From: Arthrobacter sp. ISL-30
GTDB lineage: Bacteria > Actinomycetota > Actinomycetes > Actinomycetales > Micrococcaceae
Assembly: GCF_018613855.1 (NCBI RefSeq)
Contig: NZ_JAGGPK010000020.1
Location: 62,001-126,000, forward strand
DNA length: 64,000 nucleotides
Direction of reading: 5' to 3'
Below, one piece after another: positions 45,744-55,795 of this stretch. Made by a program: the position numbers and the translations under genes. The notes under the pieces are model-generated. The model was not told the origin of the DNA. It saw only the letters and a list, made by a program, of their open reading frames with translations, and ran no database searches. The first letter of the stretch is position 1. Every line of letters begins with the position of its first letter.

Positions 45744-46793
45744 TTACTTGAGCTCTGCGCGGCGTTTGACGATCAGGTTCACGATGGTGGCCAGGAGCAG
45801 CATCAGGCCAAGGAAGAACTTGAACCAGTCCGGGTTCCACTGGGCGTACACGATGCCCTTGTTGGCCATGCCAAAGATGAAGGCCCCGATGGCCCCGCCC
45901 ACGGCGGAGCCGTAGCCGCCGGTGAGGAGGCAGCCACCGATGACCGCTGCGATGATGTAGAGGAATTCGTTGCCCACGCCTTCGCCTGACTGCACGGCGT
46001 CGAAGGCGAACAGGTTGTGCATGCCCAGGATCCAGCCGCAGAAACCGACGGCCATGAACAGGCCGATCTTGGTGGCTTTGACGGGAACACCCACTGCGCG
46101 GGCGGCGTTCGCGTCGCCGCCGACGGCGAAGATCCAGTTGCCCACCTTGGTGCGCAGCAGCACCCAGGACGCCACGGCAACCAGTGCGATCCAGATGAAG
46201 ACGGTGTTGTTGACATCCACACCGGCGATGTTGACTGAGGAGGCGAAGATAGCGCGGGCCGCCTGATAGCCGTCCATGCTGGAAATCGACGGGGACGACA
46301 CGCCGCCGCCGATCAGCCGGGTCAGGCCCAGGTTCAGGCCGGTCAGCATCAGGAACGTTGCGAGGGTGACGATGAAGCTTGGCAGCTTGGTCTTCATCAG
46401 GATCCAGCCGTTGATGAAGCCGATGCCTAGGGACACCACGAGCGCCAGGACCACGCCGACCCACACGTTCATGCTGAAGTACCAGCTGAACATGGACGCG
46501 GTCAGGGCCGAACTGATCACGGCAACACCGGTGGAAAGGTCGAACTCCCCGCCGATCATCAGCAGCGACACTCCCACCGCCATGATGCCGATGGTGGAAC
46601 TGCCGTAAAGAACGGTGGCGAAGGCGTTCGGCTGGATGAACGTCTGGGAGACAGAGGCGAAGAAGACGAAAAGGACGATCGCGCCCACGAGGGCGCCGAC
46701 TTCCGGCCGGCCGAGTAGCTTCTGCAGAGGGTTGCGTTTTGCAACGCGCTCATCTGCCACAGCTGGTTTTGTCAGTGTTGAGGTCATGGTCAT
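45744..46793 (-). CDS. Sugar ABC transporter permease (RbsC/FrcC family)
   Basis: A 349-residue membrane protein with about nine or ten hydrophobic segments. ATG 46793 has AAGGAG 7 bases upstream; an in-frame ATG at 46823 does not. Family motifs: VSLLMIGGEFDLSTGVAV near residue 80, GFINGWILMKTKLPSFIVTLATFL, AVGGDANAARAVGVPV (cytoplasmic coupling loop) and VIGGCLLTGGYGSAVGGAIGAF. Works with the binding protein upstream and the ATPase downstream. Confidence 0.93.
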   Translation of the reverse strand: MTMTSTLTKPAVADERVAKRNPLQKLLGRPEVGALVGAIVLFVFFASVSQTFIQPNAFATVLYGSSTIGIMAVGVSLLMIGGEFDLSTGVAVISSALTASMFSWYFSMNVWVGVVLALVVSLGIGFINGWILMKTKLPSFIVTLATFLMLTGLNLGLTRLIGGGVSSPSISSMDGYQAARAIFASSVNIAGVDVNNTVFIWIALVAVASWVLLRTKVGNWIFAVGGDANAARAVGVPVKATKIGLFMAVGFCGWILGMHNLFAFDAVQSGEGVGNEFLYIIAAVIGGCLLTGGYGSAVGGAIGAFIFGMANKGIVYAQWNPDWFKFFLGLMLLLATIVNLIVKRRAELK

Positions 46794-46846
46794 GATGATT
46801 CTCCTTGCTTCCGGGCCCGACATTGGCGGGCCCGGCTAGCGGGCTG

Positions 46847-47842
46847 TTAGCGGATGCCGTCCTTGGCGAACTTGAGGACGTCGGTGGCTGCAGCCTTGTC
46901 TACGACGGACGGACCGGTCAGCACAGGCTGCCCGCCGCCGATCTTGAAGCCGCCGCGCTTGGCCTGCCACAGAGAATCAATTGCGCCATAGCCCTGCAGC
47001 CACGGCTGCTGGTCAACTGTAAAAATCACATCCCCGTCAGCAATCTTCTGGGCAAGCTCCGGGTTCATGTCGAAGGAGGCCACCTTGGCCTCGCTGCCGG
47101 CGCCGGTCACGGCCTTCAAGATGGTCAATGTGTAGGGCGCACCCAAGCCAACGATTGCATCGGCATCAGCAGTAGCCTGCAGTTTGGCGGTAACCGTAGA
47201 GGAAACCTGGGCCATGTCGGTACCGGGAACGTACAGGATCTCCGTTCCGGCCACCTTTTCCTTGACCCCTGCGCAGCGGGCTTCCAGACCCACGTGCCCC
47301 TGCTCTTGGATAACACAGATGGGGTGTTTGAGGCCCAGTTCGCTGAGCTTCGTTCCGACGGCCGCGCCAGCGAGCTTTTCGTTGGATCCGAAGTGAGTGA
47401 AAGCGCCCAACTGCGCAGAGATCGATTCGCCGGCATTGAGGCTAACCACAGGAATCCCGGCGTCAGTAGCCTTCTTGAGGGAGTCCTTCAACGCATCCGG
47501 CTTGGCAAGGGTCACGGCAATGCCATCGACCTTTTGGTCAATCGCCTGCTGGATAAGCTGTGCCTGGCGTCCGCCTTCGGAGTCGGAAGTGTAGAGCAGT
47601 TCGACATTATCCTTCGCGGCGGCCTCCTCGGCCCCCTTGCGGACGATGTCCCAGAACGTGTCACCTGGAGCAGCGTGAGTGATAAGCGCAACCTTCATGC
47701 GGGGAGTCGAGGCGACCTGGCCGCCTGCCCCGCCAGCTCCGGCTTCGGCCGGTCTTCCTCCTTGGCTTGAGCATGCGCTCAGCGCGATCAGCGGGATGAC
47801 GGCGGCCGCCACTGCCATTTTTCGTATGGTCGATGTCTTCAC
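46847..47842 (-). CDS. Sugar ABC transporter substrate-binding lipoprotein (family 2, periplasmic-binding type)
   Basis: A 331-residue exported receptor, GTG start behind AAAGGAG. Signal peptide with lipobox IALSAC, then a Gly/Ala linker and two Rossmann-like lobes (MKVALITHAAPGDTFWDIVRKGAEEA, VDGIAVTLAKPDALK, GIPVVSLNAGES, VASFDMNPELAQKI). This group binds ribose, xylose, inositol and related monosaccharides. Upstream genes encode a TIM-barrel isomerase and a dehydrogenase, suggesting a cyclitol or unusual sugar. Confidence 0.93.
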   Translation of the reverse strand: MKTSTIRKMAVAAAVIPLIALSACSSQGGRPAEAGAGGAGGQVASTPRMKVALITHAAPGDTFWDIVRKGAEEAAAKDNVELLYTSDSEGGRQAQLIQQAIDQKVDGIAVTLAKPDALKDSLKKATDAGIPVVSLNAGESISAQLGAFTHFGSNEKLAGAAVGTKLSELGLKHPICVIQEQGHVGLEARCAGVKEKVAGTEILYVPGTDMAQVSSTVTAKLQATADADAIVGLGAPYTLTILKAVTGAGSEAKVASFDMNPELAQKIADGDVIFTVDQQPWLQGYGAIDSLWQAKRGGFKIGGGQPVLTGPSVVDKAAATDVLKFAKDGIR

Positions 47843-47929
47843 GGGTGGATCTCCTTTGATTCCAGTGGTGCGGGTTTCCTCTGCACCCGAGGGGCCCGGC
47901 AGGGTGGGATGAAACTGGCTGGTGTGTGA

Positions 47930-48721
47930 TCAGCTGTTAAAGGCTGCACGGAATGCGGTCAGGGCAGCATCCCCGGCTTCCACGGTGTCACCGCGGGAAG
48001 CTCCCGCCTCCAGGCCGATGACGCCGGTGTAGGCGGCTTCCTTCAAGGCTGTGGCGACCGCGCTGTAGTTGATTTCCCCTGTGCCTGGCTCGAACCGTCC
48101 CGGGACGTCGGCGACCTGGATCTCCCCGATCCATGGCCGGGCGGTTCTGACGAGTTCGATCAGGTTCCCTTCTCCGATCTGGGCGTGGTAAAGATCAAGC
48201 ATCATCCTGACGTTGGGGTGGTCAACCGCGGCGACGAGTGCCAGGGTGTCTTTGGCCCTGGCCAGTGGGATTCCCGGATGGTCAAGGATGGTGTTCAGGT
48301 TCTCAAGGGCGAAAGTCACCCCGTGTTTCTCCCCCAGAAGGGCGAGGCGTTCGAGGGTGCGTAGCCCGGTCAGCCACATCTGGCCGCTGGACCGGTGGAC
48401 GGGCCGGACAGCGCGTCCGCCCTCGCCAAGCTCAGCAGGGTGGACGACCATCCGCTCGACGCCGAGTTCGAGTGCCACAGGGATCAGCTTCTCCGCGGAG
48501 GACAGGACCTCGTCGGCGTTGTCGGAATCGATCAGGCTGCCGCCGAAGTATCCGCTCATCGAGGAGAACCGCGCCCCGGTTGCGGCCAAGGCGGCGATGT
48601 CCCGTCCGCGGGTGTCCCACAGCTCGATCTCGAAGCCCTGCTGGTGAATCCTGTTCACCCGTTCGATCAAGGGAAGATCGCCGTAAACCATTTCGGCGCA
48701 GACGGCCAGGCGGAAGCTCAT
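47930..48721 (-). CDS. TIM-barrel isomerase (hydroxypyruvate isomerase / IolI-like)
   Basis: A 263-residue TIM-barrel protein of the xylose-isomerase-like superfamily, with an ATGA overlap to the dehydrogenase gene. It starts RLAVCAEMVYGDLPLIERV as in the Hyi group. Likely metal ligands: FALENLNTILDHPG (Glu), RMMLDLYHAQIGEGN (Asp/His), GEIQVADVPGRFEPGTGEINY and GVIGLEAGA (Glu). Hydroxypyruvate isomerase and 2-keto-myo-inositol isomerase share this fold. The pairing with a Gfo/Idh/MocA dehydrogenase points to a cyclitol or keto-acid sugar route. Confidence 0.87.
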   Translation of the reverse strand: MSFRLAVCAEMVYGDLPLIERVNRIHQQGFEIELWDTRGRDIAALAATGARFSSMSGYFGGSLIDSDNADEVLSSAEKLIPVALELGVERMVVHPAELGEGGRAVRPVHRSSGQMWLTGLRTLERLALLGEKHGVTFALENLNTILDHPGIPLARAKDTLALVAAVDHPNVRMMLDLYHAQIGEGNLIELVRTARPWIGEIQVADVPGRFEPGTGEINYSAVATALKEAAYTGVIGLEAGASRGDTVEAGDAALTAFRAAFNS

Positions 48722-49839
48722 GCCTTCCCGCCTGCCAGGTGAAACTCAGGCTCTGCCGCGCGCAGCTCGGCGATCGATGCGATCTCGACTGACATGCCGG
48801 ATTCCGCCGAGCGCACGGCCGCCAGGGCCACCGCGAGGGCGTTGCGGGCATCGGTTCCCCCGGGGCCGCGGGAGCCTGGAGCCTGCAGGCCGTCACGGCC
48901 CGCTTTAATGGTGTCGACGAAGTGCGCGACTTCGGCTGTGTAAGCGGCGTGGAAGAGATCGACGTTCAGCCGGACGGTGGCTGAACGGATGCCCGCGGCG
49001 GTGTAGCTTGTGGCGCTGGACGCCTGAGGGCCTCCCGCGGCAACCATGCCCGCGGAACCGAACACCTCACCGCGAACGTCGTAGCCATACAGGGCATTGA
49101 AGTTCGCCTCGGCGACCGCAATGGCCCCGTTGCTGTAGGTGACGGTTACAACGGCTGTATCAAGGAGCCCGCCCGGCTTAGCTTCCGGGGCGACCAGCGC
49201 GTCCGCTACTGCATGAACACGTACGGGAACAGCACCCGGGTTCAGCCAATTCAAAGTGTCGAAATCATGAATGAGGGTCTCGAGGAAGATCGTGCCCGGT
49301 GGAATCCGCTCAGGATTCGCGATGCCGGCATCGCTGCCTGGGTCCCGGGTGAGCGACCGCAGCAGTTGCGGGGTTCCTACCACGCCTTCGTCGATGAGCC
49401 TGCGTGCGGCAGCGAAATCAGGCGCGTAACGCCGATTAAAGCCGAACTGGACCAACACCCCTGCAGCATCGGCTGCGTTGAGTGCTTCATCAAGCTCCTC
49501 CACGGTGCGGCCACCGGGCTTCTCACAGAAGACGTGCTTCCCTGCGCGCGCCGCGGCAGCGATCAAGCCGGAATGGAACCGTACCGGCGCCGCGATCAGC
49601 ACGGCATCGACGTCCGGGTCAGCAAGCACATCTGCCGGATCAGTGCTGATCTTGGCAACGCTCAGACGCTCAGCCAGGGACTCCACCGCAGGAAGCGCTG
49701 GATCAGCGATTGCTTCAAGCCGGGCGTTCGGGATCCGCAGCGCGACGGACTCGGCGTGGAATTTTCCTATCCAGCCCGCTCCGATCAGGCCAATACGGAC
49801 CGGCCGGGCTTCAGCGACCTGATGCTGAAAGTAACTCAT
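48718..49839 (-). CDS. Gfo/Idh/MocA family dehydrogenase (inositol 2-dehydrogenase-like)
   Basis: A 373-residue enzyme with AGGAGGTCTT directly before the ATG. NAD motif RIGLIGAGWIGKFHAESVA near residue 15, catalytic-Lys signature HVFCEKPGGRTVEELD near 110, and substrate-domain segment LVQFGFNRRYAPDFAAARRLIDEG. ETLIHDFDTLNWLNPG holds the catalytic Asp/His pair. Closest in pattern to IolG/scyllo-inositol dehydrogenases. First gene of the operon (dehydrogenase, isomerase, binding protein, permease, ATPase). Confidence 0.9.
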   Translation of the reverse strand: MSYFQHQVAEARPVRIGLIGAGWIGKFHAESVALRIPNARLEAIADPALPAVESLAERLSVAKISTDPADVLADPDVDAVLIAAPVRFHSGLIAAAARAGKHVFCEKPGGRTVEELDEALNAADAAGVLVQFGFNRRYAPDFAAARRLIDEGVVGTPQLLRSLTRDPGSDAGIANPERIPPGTIFLETLIHDFDTLNWLNPGAVPVRVHAVADALVAPEAKPGGLLDTAVVTVTYSNGAIAVAEANFNALYGYDVRGEVFGSAGMVAAGGPQASSATSYTAAGIRSATVRLNVDLFHAAYTAEVAHFVDTIKAGRDGLQAPGSRGPGGTDARNALAVALAAVRSAESGMSVEIASIAELRAAEPEFHLAGGKA

Positions 49840-49861
49840 AAGACCTCCTGAGGAAGTGGTT

Positions 49862-49921
49862 TAGATCGTTCTAGTGAGAAATATGATTGCATGTGACTGT
49901 CATCACGTCTAGATCGTTCTA
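49862..49921. promoter_or_regulatory. Twin 12-bp operator candidates between the dehydrogenase and lacI genes
   Basis: TAGATCGTTCTA occurs at 49862-49873 and again at 49910-49921 in direct orientation, exactly 48 bp apart. Each is an imperfect palindrome. This spacing suggests cooperative or looped binding by the LacI protein at 49948. Confidence 0.75.
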
Positions 49922-49947
49922 TAAACTAGCGGCAGCTAGGAGGAGAT

Positions 49948-50985
49948 ATGACGGAACAACAACGTCGCCCCACCCTGATTGACGTGGCCAAAGCGGCCGG
50001 AGTCTCGCGCGCCCTTGTTTCCATCGTGATGCGCGACGCGCCGGGCGCTTCCGAAGCCACCAGGGACAAGGTACTGGAGGCGGCCCGGGAGCTTGGCTAT
50101 CGGCCCGACACGCGCGCAAGGTTGCTCCGCAGCAGCCGCACCAAACTCCTTGGCCTCAGCTTTTCCAGCTCCCAACCCTTTCACGCGGAAATAGTCGATG
50201 CAGCCTACGCCGAGGCCGCCGCCAAGGGGTACGAAGTCGCCCTCAGCGCCGTGGCGAACGGCCGACCCGAGACGCGTGCCATCGAGGCGTTGCTCGATTT
50301 CGGCTCCGAAGCACTCATCCTGATCTCCCCCACCCTCAGCAACCAAAGCCTGACACGTTACGCCAGTCACGTTCCCGTGGTAAGTCTCCTGCGCGAAAAC
50401 GTTGGAGACCTCGTCGACTCGGTAAGCAGCGACGACAACGCAGGAATCCGAATGGCTGTGGGGTACCTCGCTGCGCTGGGCCATCGCCAGATCGTCCACG
50501 TGGACGGCGGAACAGCCATATCAGCGGCGCAGCGCCGGGCCGCATTCCATACTGAAATGCTCCGCCACGGCCTGAAACCCGTAACGGTTCCCGGGGGGCC
50601 AAGTGAAGAAGACGGCCTCAGGGCAGGCCAACTCCTCCAACTCGACATGCCATCCGCTGCCATCGCTTTCAACGACAGATGTGCCCTCGGCCTCATGGAA
50701 AGCCTTCGCGCCAATGGGCTTCATGTGCCCAACGACGTGTCCGTCCTCGGATACGACGACAGCCAGTTCGCCCGGCTCAGCTACGTGCAGCTATCGTCCA
50801 TCAGCCAAGACGCGCCACTCCTCGCCGCTGCTGCTGTTGACCGCGCAGTGGACCGGATCGAGGGCAACCAACCACCAGCCCACGTCATCAGAACACCGCA
50901 CCTGGTTAAGCGCAAAACAACCGCTCGCCCCCGACAGAGCAGCCTCCCAGGGGACCAAAGCCGTCATCAGCCAAGTGAGGGATAG
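49948..50985 (+). CDS. LacI family transcriptional regulator
   Basis: A 345-residue repressor with AGGAGGAGAT before its ATG. HTH VAKAAGVSRALVSIVMRD at residues 15-32, then the effector domain (KLLGLSFSSSQPFHAEIVDAAY, EALILISPTL, GYLAALGHRQIVHVDGG, SVLGYDDSQFARLSY). It is divergent from the dehydrogenase/isomerase/ABC operon and probably controls both directions through the twin sites in between. Confidence 0.92.
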   Translation: MTEQQRRPTLIDVAKAAGVSRALVSIVMRDAPGASEATRDKVLEAARELGYRPDTRARLLRSSRTKLLGLSFSSSQPFHAEIVDAAYAEAAAKGYEVALSAVANGRPETRAIEALLDFGSEALILISPTLSNQSLTRYASHVPVVSLLRENVGDLVDSVSSDDNAGIRMAVGYLAALGHRQIVHVDGGTAISAAQRRAAFHTEMLRHGLKPVTVPGGPSEEDGLRAGQLLQLDMPSAAIAFNDRCALGLMESLRANGLHVPNDVSVLGYDDSQFARLSYVQLSSISQDAPLLAAAAVDRAVDRIEGNQPPAHVIRTPHLVKRKTTARPRQSSLPGDQSRHQPSEG

Positions 50986-51661
50986 CTTGCGCCGGATGAT
51001 CGAAAGGCTGCAGCGGGAAATTCCGCTGAGGCTAACGCAGTGACTGCTTCCTGAAGTCGAATCTATGCCAACCCCGATCACTAACGAGTGTGGAGAACTG
51101 GTGCTCATATCCGCAATCAATACACACTGTAAGCGGGTTTACGTGACGTGCTAAAACGTCGCGTATGACGGTCCCCCAACCCGACGCCTATGGACCAGCC
51201 TCTTGCCGGAAGCATTCGGCGTGAACACTCCCTGTGACTGTCGTTAGGAATGGCGGTTAAATGGCACCTCGAAATGGCCGTTCTGAGGTCCCGTTCGAGG
51301 AACCGCCGGGGTGACCGGTGACCTGCGCTGCCGTACAGGTCGGGCGCCTTCTAATCCCTGCCGCCGCGTCCCGGTAGCGGGCTTGGTCAGGACGTGGCAC
51401 GGGTCCGTCCGTCAATTGTCTCCTTGGGCCTCCACCGGGCCGGAACTCGCCGGTTTCCCCTTTCCACCTCTGCTGGCTCCACAGTGGTCTTCCCGTACCT
51501 GGCGCAGATCAGCGGCGATCGGGGCGAACTGGGGGGCCGTGCAGTTGTTTGTCGACGTGGTCCTGAGTGGTGGGTAATGGCTTGAACGGCGAAGTACTGT
51601 CACCGGAGCAGCTTACGCAGGCGAGGCCGGCATTCAACCGGCCGCTGACGCTTGCCGGGGT
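50986..51661. other. Non-coding stretch with the left transposon end
   Basis: No gene. It has a 10-bp inverted repeat with one mismatch (TACGTGACGT 51140-51149 / ACGTCGCGTA 51156-51165) and, from 51233, the left end described for the TniAB element. Confidence 0.5.
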
Positions 51662-52315
51662 TCAAATCTTCTGCAGCTCCGGGGCTGCGAGGGCCGAGAC
51701 GAGCATGGATCCGGCGGCGGTGACGGCGTCAATGACGGGGACCCTGAGTCTGCGGCGGAGAACCTCGGCCATGCCGATGCTGCTCAGCCCGGTACTCGCC
51801 TGAACGATGACATCAGCCCCGGCATCGACGAGCATCTGGGCTGCGGCGAGGGCGTCGAAGATGCCCGTGGGCATCAGAAACGCGTCAGGCGTCTCGACAC
51901 TTTCGGGACCGTCAATGAGGACCATCCGTTCGCCCAGGTATTCAGAAACCGGTCCCGGCACCCGGTGCCTGAGCCCCAGCACGCCGACCCTGCCGCCGAA
52001 GGTCAGGGCGGCGGCCGCAGCCGCGGACCCTGCACCAATTACGGGGACGCCCACCAGGGCACGGGTTTCCGCCAGGCCGGGCTCCGAGGCGCAGCTGATG
52101 ATCAGCGCATCGGCCTCTTCGGCCATTTCCCGTGCCAGCTCGACGACCTTCGGTGCGGCGGCCATGAGTGACGCTTCGTCGTACACCCCGGAAGGCTGGC
52201 CCGGAATGCAGCGGGAGGTGACAGTGAAACCGAACGTCTCCTGCAGCAGCTTCCCATGGGCATGGAGCAGACGCCGGTCCGACGTCGTCAACACCCGAAT
52301 AAGTCCTACACGCAT
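51662..52315 (-). CDS. Asp/Glu/hydantoin racemase superfamily protein with one catalytic Cys
   Basis: A 217-residue protein from ATG 52315, which has GGGGGAGGGAA upstream. The superfamily is clear: MRVGLIRVLTTSDRRLL, LIISCASEPGLAE (first catalytic position, C75), VGVPVIGAGSAA, VGVLGLRHRVP, ADVIVQASTGLSSIGM. At the second catalytic position, where racemases have a Cys (GCTG or GCAG), this protein has A173-S174. Single-Cys members are not two-base racemases; arylmalonate decarboxylase is a known example but keeps the other Cys. The substrate is unknown. It appears intact in a region where its neighbours are decaying. Confidence 0.82.
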   Translation of the reverse strand: MRVGLIRVLTTSDRRLLHAHGKLLQETFGFTVTSRCIPGQPSGVYDEASLMAAAPKVVELAREMAEEADALIISCASEPGLAETRALVGVPVIGAGSAAAAAALTFGGRVGVLGLRHRVPGPVSEYLGERMVLIDGPESVETPDAFLMPTGIFDALAAAQMLVDAGADVIVQASTGLSSIGMAEVLRRRLRVPVIDAVTAAGSMLVSALAAPELQKI

Positions 52316-52543
52316 CAGCAGTTCCCTCCCCCGCACGGATTCATCAATTCCAACGCTAACCGGACGATATTTCCCCACTTTTACAGGGAGGTCACCACCA
52401 GTGGCCATACCGGCTCCGATTACATGAAACTTCGCCTTGAACCGCCTGACCACGCGGTTGGACGCTCCCCGTCGCAACTATCTGGCTGCCGTTCAGCTCG
52501 CTGCATCGCTCGTCTGGCTAAAGGCCTGCTTTAGCGACACTCC

Positions 52544-55184
52544 TTAGTGCTTTCGGGTTTCCAGGCCGTCCTGGTGGGCGGCAAGCAGCCGGCGGCAACG
52601 GATGCAACCGAGGTGTGAGTAGGCCTGCGGATGGTTCCCCAGGTGGGTTTCGGTGCCCGGATCGTACTCTTCGGGCAAAAGTCCGGTTGGTCCAAAGAGG
52701 TTCACCAACTGGTCGAAAAGGTCCCAGGCCTCCTCGATCCTGCCGACCGCGACGTACGCCTCGATCAGCCAGGTGGTGCAGATGTGGAAGCCGCCCTCCA
52801 GGCCGGCAGGCCGTCGTCGTACTTGTACCGGAAAACGGTGGGCCCCACCCGAAGTTCCCGCTCCACCGCCCGCACGGTATCCAGGAAGCGCTGGTCCGTG
52901 ACGTCCAATAGGCCGGACAGCCCGATGTGCAGCACCGCGGCGTCCAGGTCCGGGCTGTCGTAGGCCACGGTGTACGAGGAGGCCGAGTCATCCCAGCCTT
53001 CCCGCAGCACTTCGTCCCGGATGGCGGTGGCCGTGGGTTCCCAGGTGGGTCCAGGGGCGCGTCCGTGGCCGGGCAGCAGCCCGCAGCGCCCGGTCAAGGG
53101 TCACCCAGCACATCACCTTGGTGTAGACATGGTGACGGGGTGCACGCCGGGCCTCCCAGATGCCGTGTCCGGTTCCTGCCAGCGGGCCAGCACCGCCGAG
53201 GCCATCTGGACCAGCTCCCAATGGTCGTCGTCGAGCGCTTCTTCCCTGGCGCTGAGGGCGTGGATGAGTTCCGCGATGGGACCGGAGACGTCCAGCTGGA
53301 CCTGGTGGTCCGCCGCGTTTCCGATCCGGACGGGCCGGGAGCCGGCGTAGCCGGGGAGGCAGTCGATCACGGACTCCGTGGAGAGCGGCGCCCCCGTGAC
53401 GGAGTAGAGCGGATGCAGCCACTCCGGGCCCGGGGCGTGCTCGAGGATCCGTCCCAGCCAGCCCAGGAATCCCGCCGCTTCCTGCGTGGAGCCCAGGTCC
53501 ACCAGGGCATTGACGGTCATGGAGCCGTCACGCAGCCAGCAGTAGCGGTAGTCCCAGTTGCGGGTGCCGCCGATGCCTTCGGGCAACGAGGTGGTGGGGG
53601 CGGCCAGCACTGCGCGGGTGGGTTCGTGGACCAGGGCGCGGAGCACGAGTGCGGACCGGCGGACAAGGGAGGGTTTGACGGTGGGCAGTTCCAGGGTCTG
53701 AACCCAGTTGCGTGAGGAGAGTGCGACGCCGGCCCGCCGCTCCGTTTCGCCGCCGGGGTCCGCTGGTTGCGGCCCAGTGTCGCCGCAGCGGAGGTTGAGC
53801 ACCACCGGACCGTCCTGCAGGTTGACTGCGGCCGTGGCGCTGGCATGCCGGCCATCCGAGGCGACGGCAAAGCGCACGCCCGGCGCGAAAAGGGTGATGG
53901 GATCGGACGTTCCTACCACATGCAGCTCGTCGCCTCGGACCTCCATGCTGAATGGCGCGTTGGCATAGTCCGGGCGGGGCGCGAACACGATCCTCGCCGC
54001 GCCGCTTCCGGACAGCACCCGGACAAGGCTCGTGATCCCATCCGGAGCTGGTTCAAGGTAATCCGTGACAGTGACGTCCGTCCATCGCGTCTCTACGATC
54101 ATCGTACTGTCCACGTAGCGCTGGCCGAGCACCTGGGAGGCCTTGACGGGCCCCACCGAAAAGTGGCCCGCCGCCTCGCCGCCCAGAATGTGGGCAAACA
54201 GGGAGCCGGAGTCCGGCAGGGGTTGGCTCATCCAGCAGATCCTGGCGTCCGGCGTAACCAGGGCCGTTGAGGAGCCGTTGCCGATCATCGAGTGCCGCTC
54301 CAGCCCTACGGCGTCCTTGCCGAAGAGCCATGCCCGCCGCAGTTCAAACAGGATGGCAAGGATCCTGGCGAAGGATTCCGGATCGCGCAGCCGGTGGGCC
54401 TGCACGTGTCTCCCCGGGGCCGACGTGCAGGCCCATGTCCGGGCCCCGCAAGGTGGCGATCGCGAGTTCGTCGCTGTACGCGTCGCCGGCATACATGGCG
54501 GCGCTGGCGCCTAGCCTGGACCGGAGGTTTTCCAGGGCGTCAGCTTTGCACGGTTCCACTACGGACAGGTCCAGGACAGACCCGTCCACGATGAAGAACA
54601 GCCCGTGGTGACGTGCGATGTCCGGGCGGTGGCGGTTACTGCCGCCACCACGTCTGCCGTCGCGGGCCGGGTGTGGATGGACACGGCTACGGGTTTCCGC
54701 TCGATCCAGATGCCCTTCTGAAACCCCACCGCTTCGTTGAGCGCTGCGCTGACCTTCTGCAGGACAGTTTCCGTGGCCAGTGGCTGTACGTGTGCGAACC
54801 CCATGTCCGACTCGGCACCGTGCGAGCCAATCAGGTGCACTTCCGCCGGCAGGCGGGACACGGCGGCGAGGTCACGGAGGGAGCGCCCGGATATGACGGC
54901 GGCGTGGGTGTTGGGCAGCGCGGCCGGGGCGCGCAGGGCAATCGCCGCGCTGCCCAGCGGCAGGGTCTCGGTGGAGATGCCCTCCGCGTCGCACAGCGTT
55001 CCGCCGTAATTGCAGGCCACCAGCAGCCCCGGAACCCTTGCGAGGACTTTGAGTTCGGCCAGCAGGGAGGGCGTCAGCGGTCGCCGGCCGCCTCCGACTG
55101 GACGAAGGAGCGGAGCAGCCCCAGTGGAAGGGACCGGGTGAGCAGCGTGGAATCCGCCACGCTTTGGTTCAACGGCGTTGGCAT
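52544..55184 (-). pseudogene. otsB: Trehalose-6-phosphate phosphatase / GH15 fusion, multiply frameshifted
   Basis: From ATG 55184 (MPTPLNQSVADST) to TAA 52544-52546 a fusion of about 870 residues can be pieced together from several frames. First comes an OtsB HAD domain (TPSLLAELKVLARVPGLLVA, GSHGAESDMGF, MYAGDAYSDELAIATL), then a GH15 domain (RHSMIGNGSSTALVTPDARICW, GGTRNWDYRYCWLRDG, TETHLGNHPQAYSHLGC). At least six one-base slips occur near 55080, 54600, 54415, 53150, 53070 and 52800. The HAD nucleophile motif DYDGT has become NYGGT, so both catalytic Asp are lost. OtsB-GH15 fusions are known in actinobacteria; this copy is dead. Confidence 0.88.
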
Positions 55185-55795
55185 TCGTGCACCCCTTAAG
55201 GCAGGAAAGGCAGCCGCAGGATTGCCGGCGACGACCGGGCGATGCCCCTCACCGATATTCCGGCATGAGGACTCCGGAGGGGCACTCCTCATGGTCCGCC
55301 CGGGCAGTTTCCCCTGAATGTCCCGATGATTGCCGCGGTGTTAAGTCCGCGGCGCGAAAACGACGACGGCGGCCCGCAACCGTCGTCGTCCTTTCGATGC
55401 CTCGGGCTAAGCGCGTGGAGTACTTTCATCCTCGTTCTTGGCGCTGAGAGGTTTTGTTACAACGCGCAAAGTCTCTTTGATGCTTCGTCTGCCGTGCATC
55501 GCTTGGTTGATGAGCGGATATCGGCTCTGCCTGGGCTTTCTTTTGTCTTCTCATACCTGGTAACAGAGAGGTGACTGTGCCCCGCTATCACGGCCGACTT
55601 GCCAACCTGGCCCCAGGTAACGACCACACTCAACCTGCAGCATCACTAAGCGCACCCTGGGAGAATGATGACCCGTAATTCCCAGCATCAATGCTAAAAC
55701 ACCGGCATTAAACCGAAGCATCACTGCACCGAAACGCCACCGCAACCTCTCGCGCCTAGGCTCGAAGCGGGGAACGAGAGCAGGAGGACCTGATC
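55185..55795. other. No gene seen
   Basis: About 600 bp upstream of the dead trehalose-phosphatase gene and of the small gene at 55796. No frame has familiar sequence. Confidence 0.5.
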
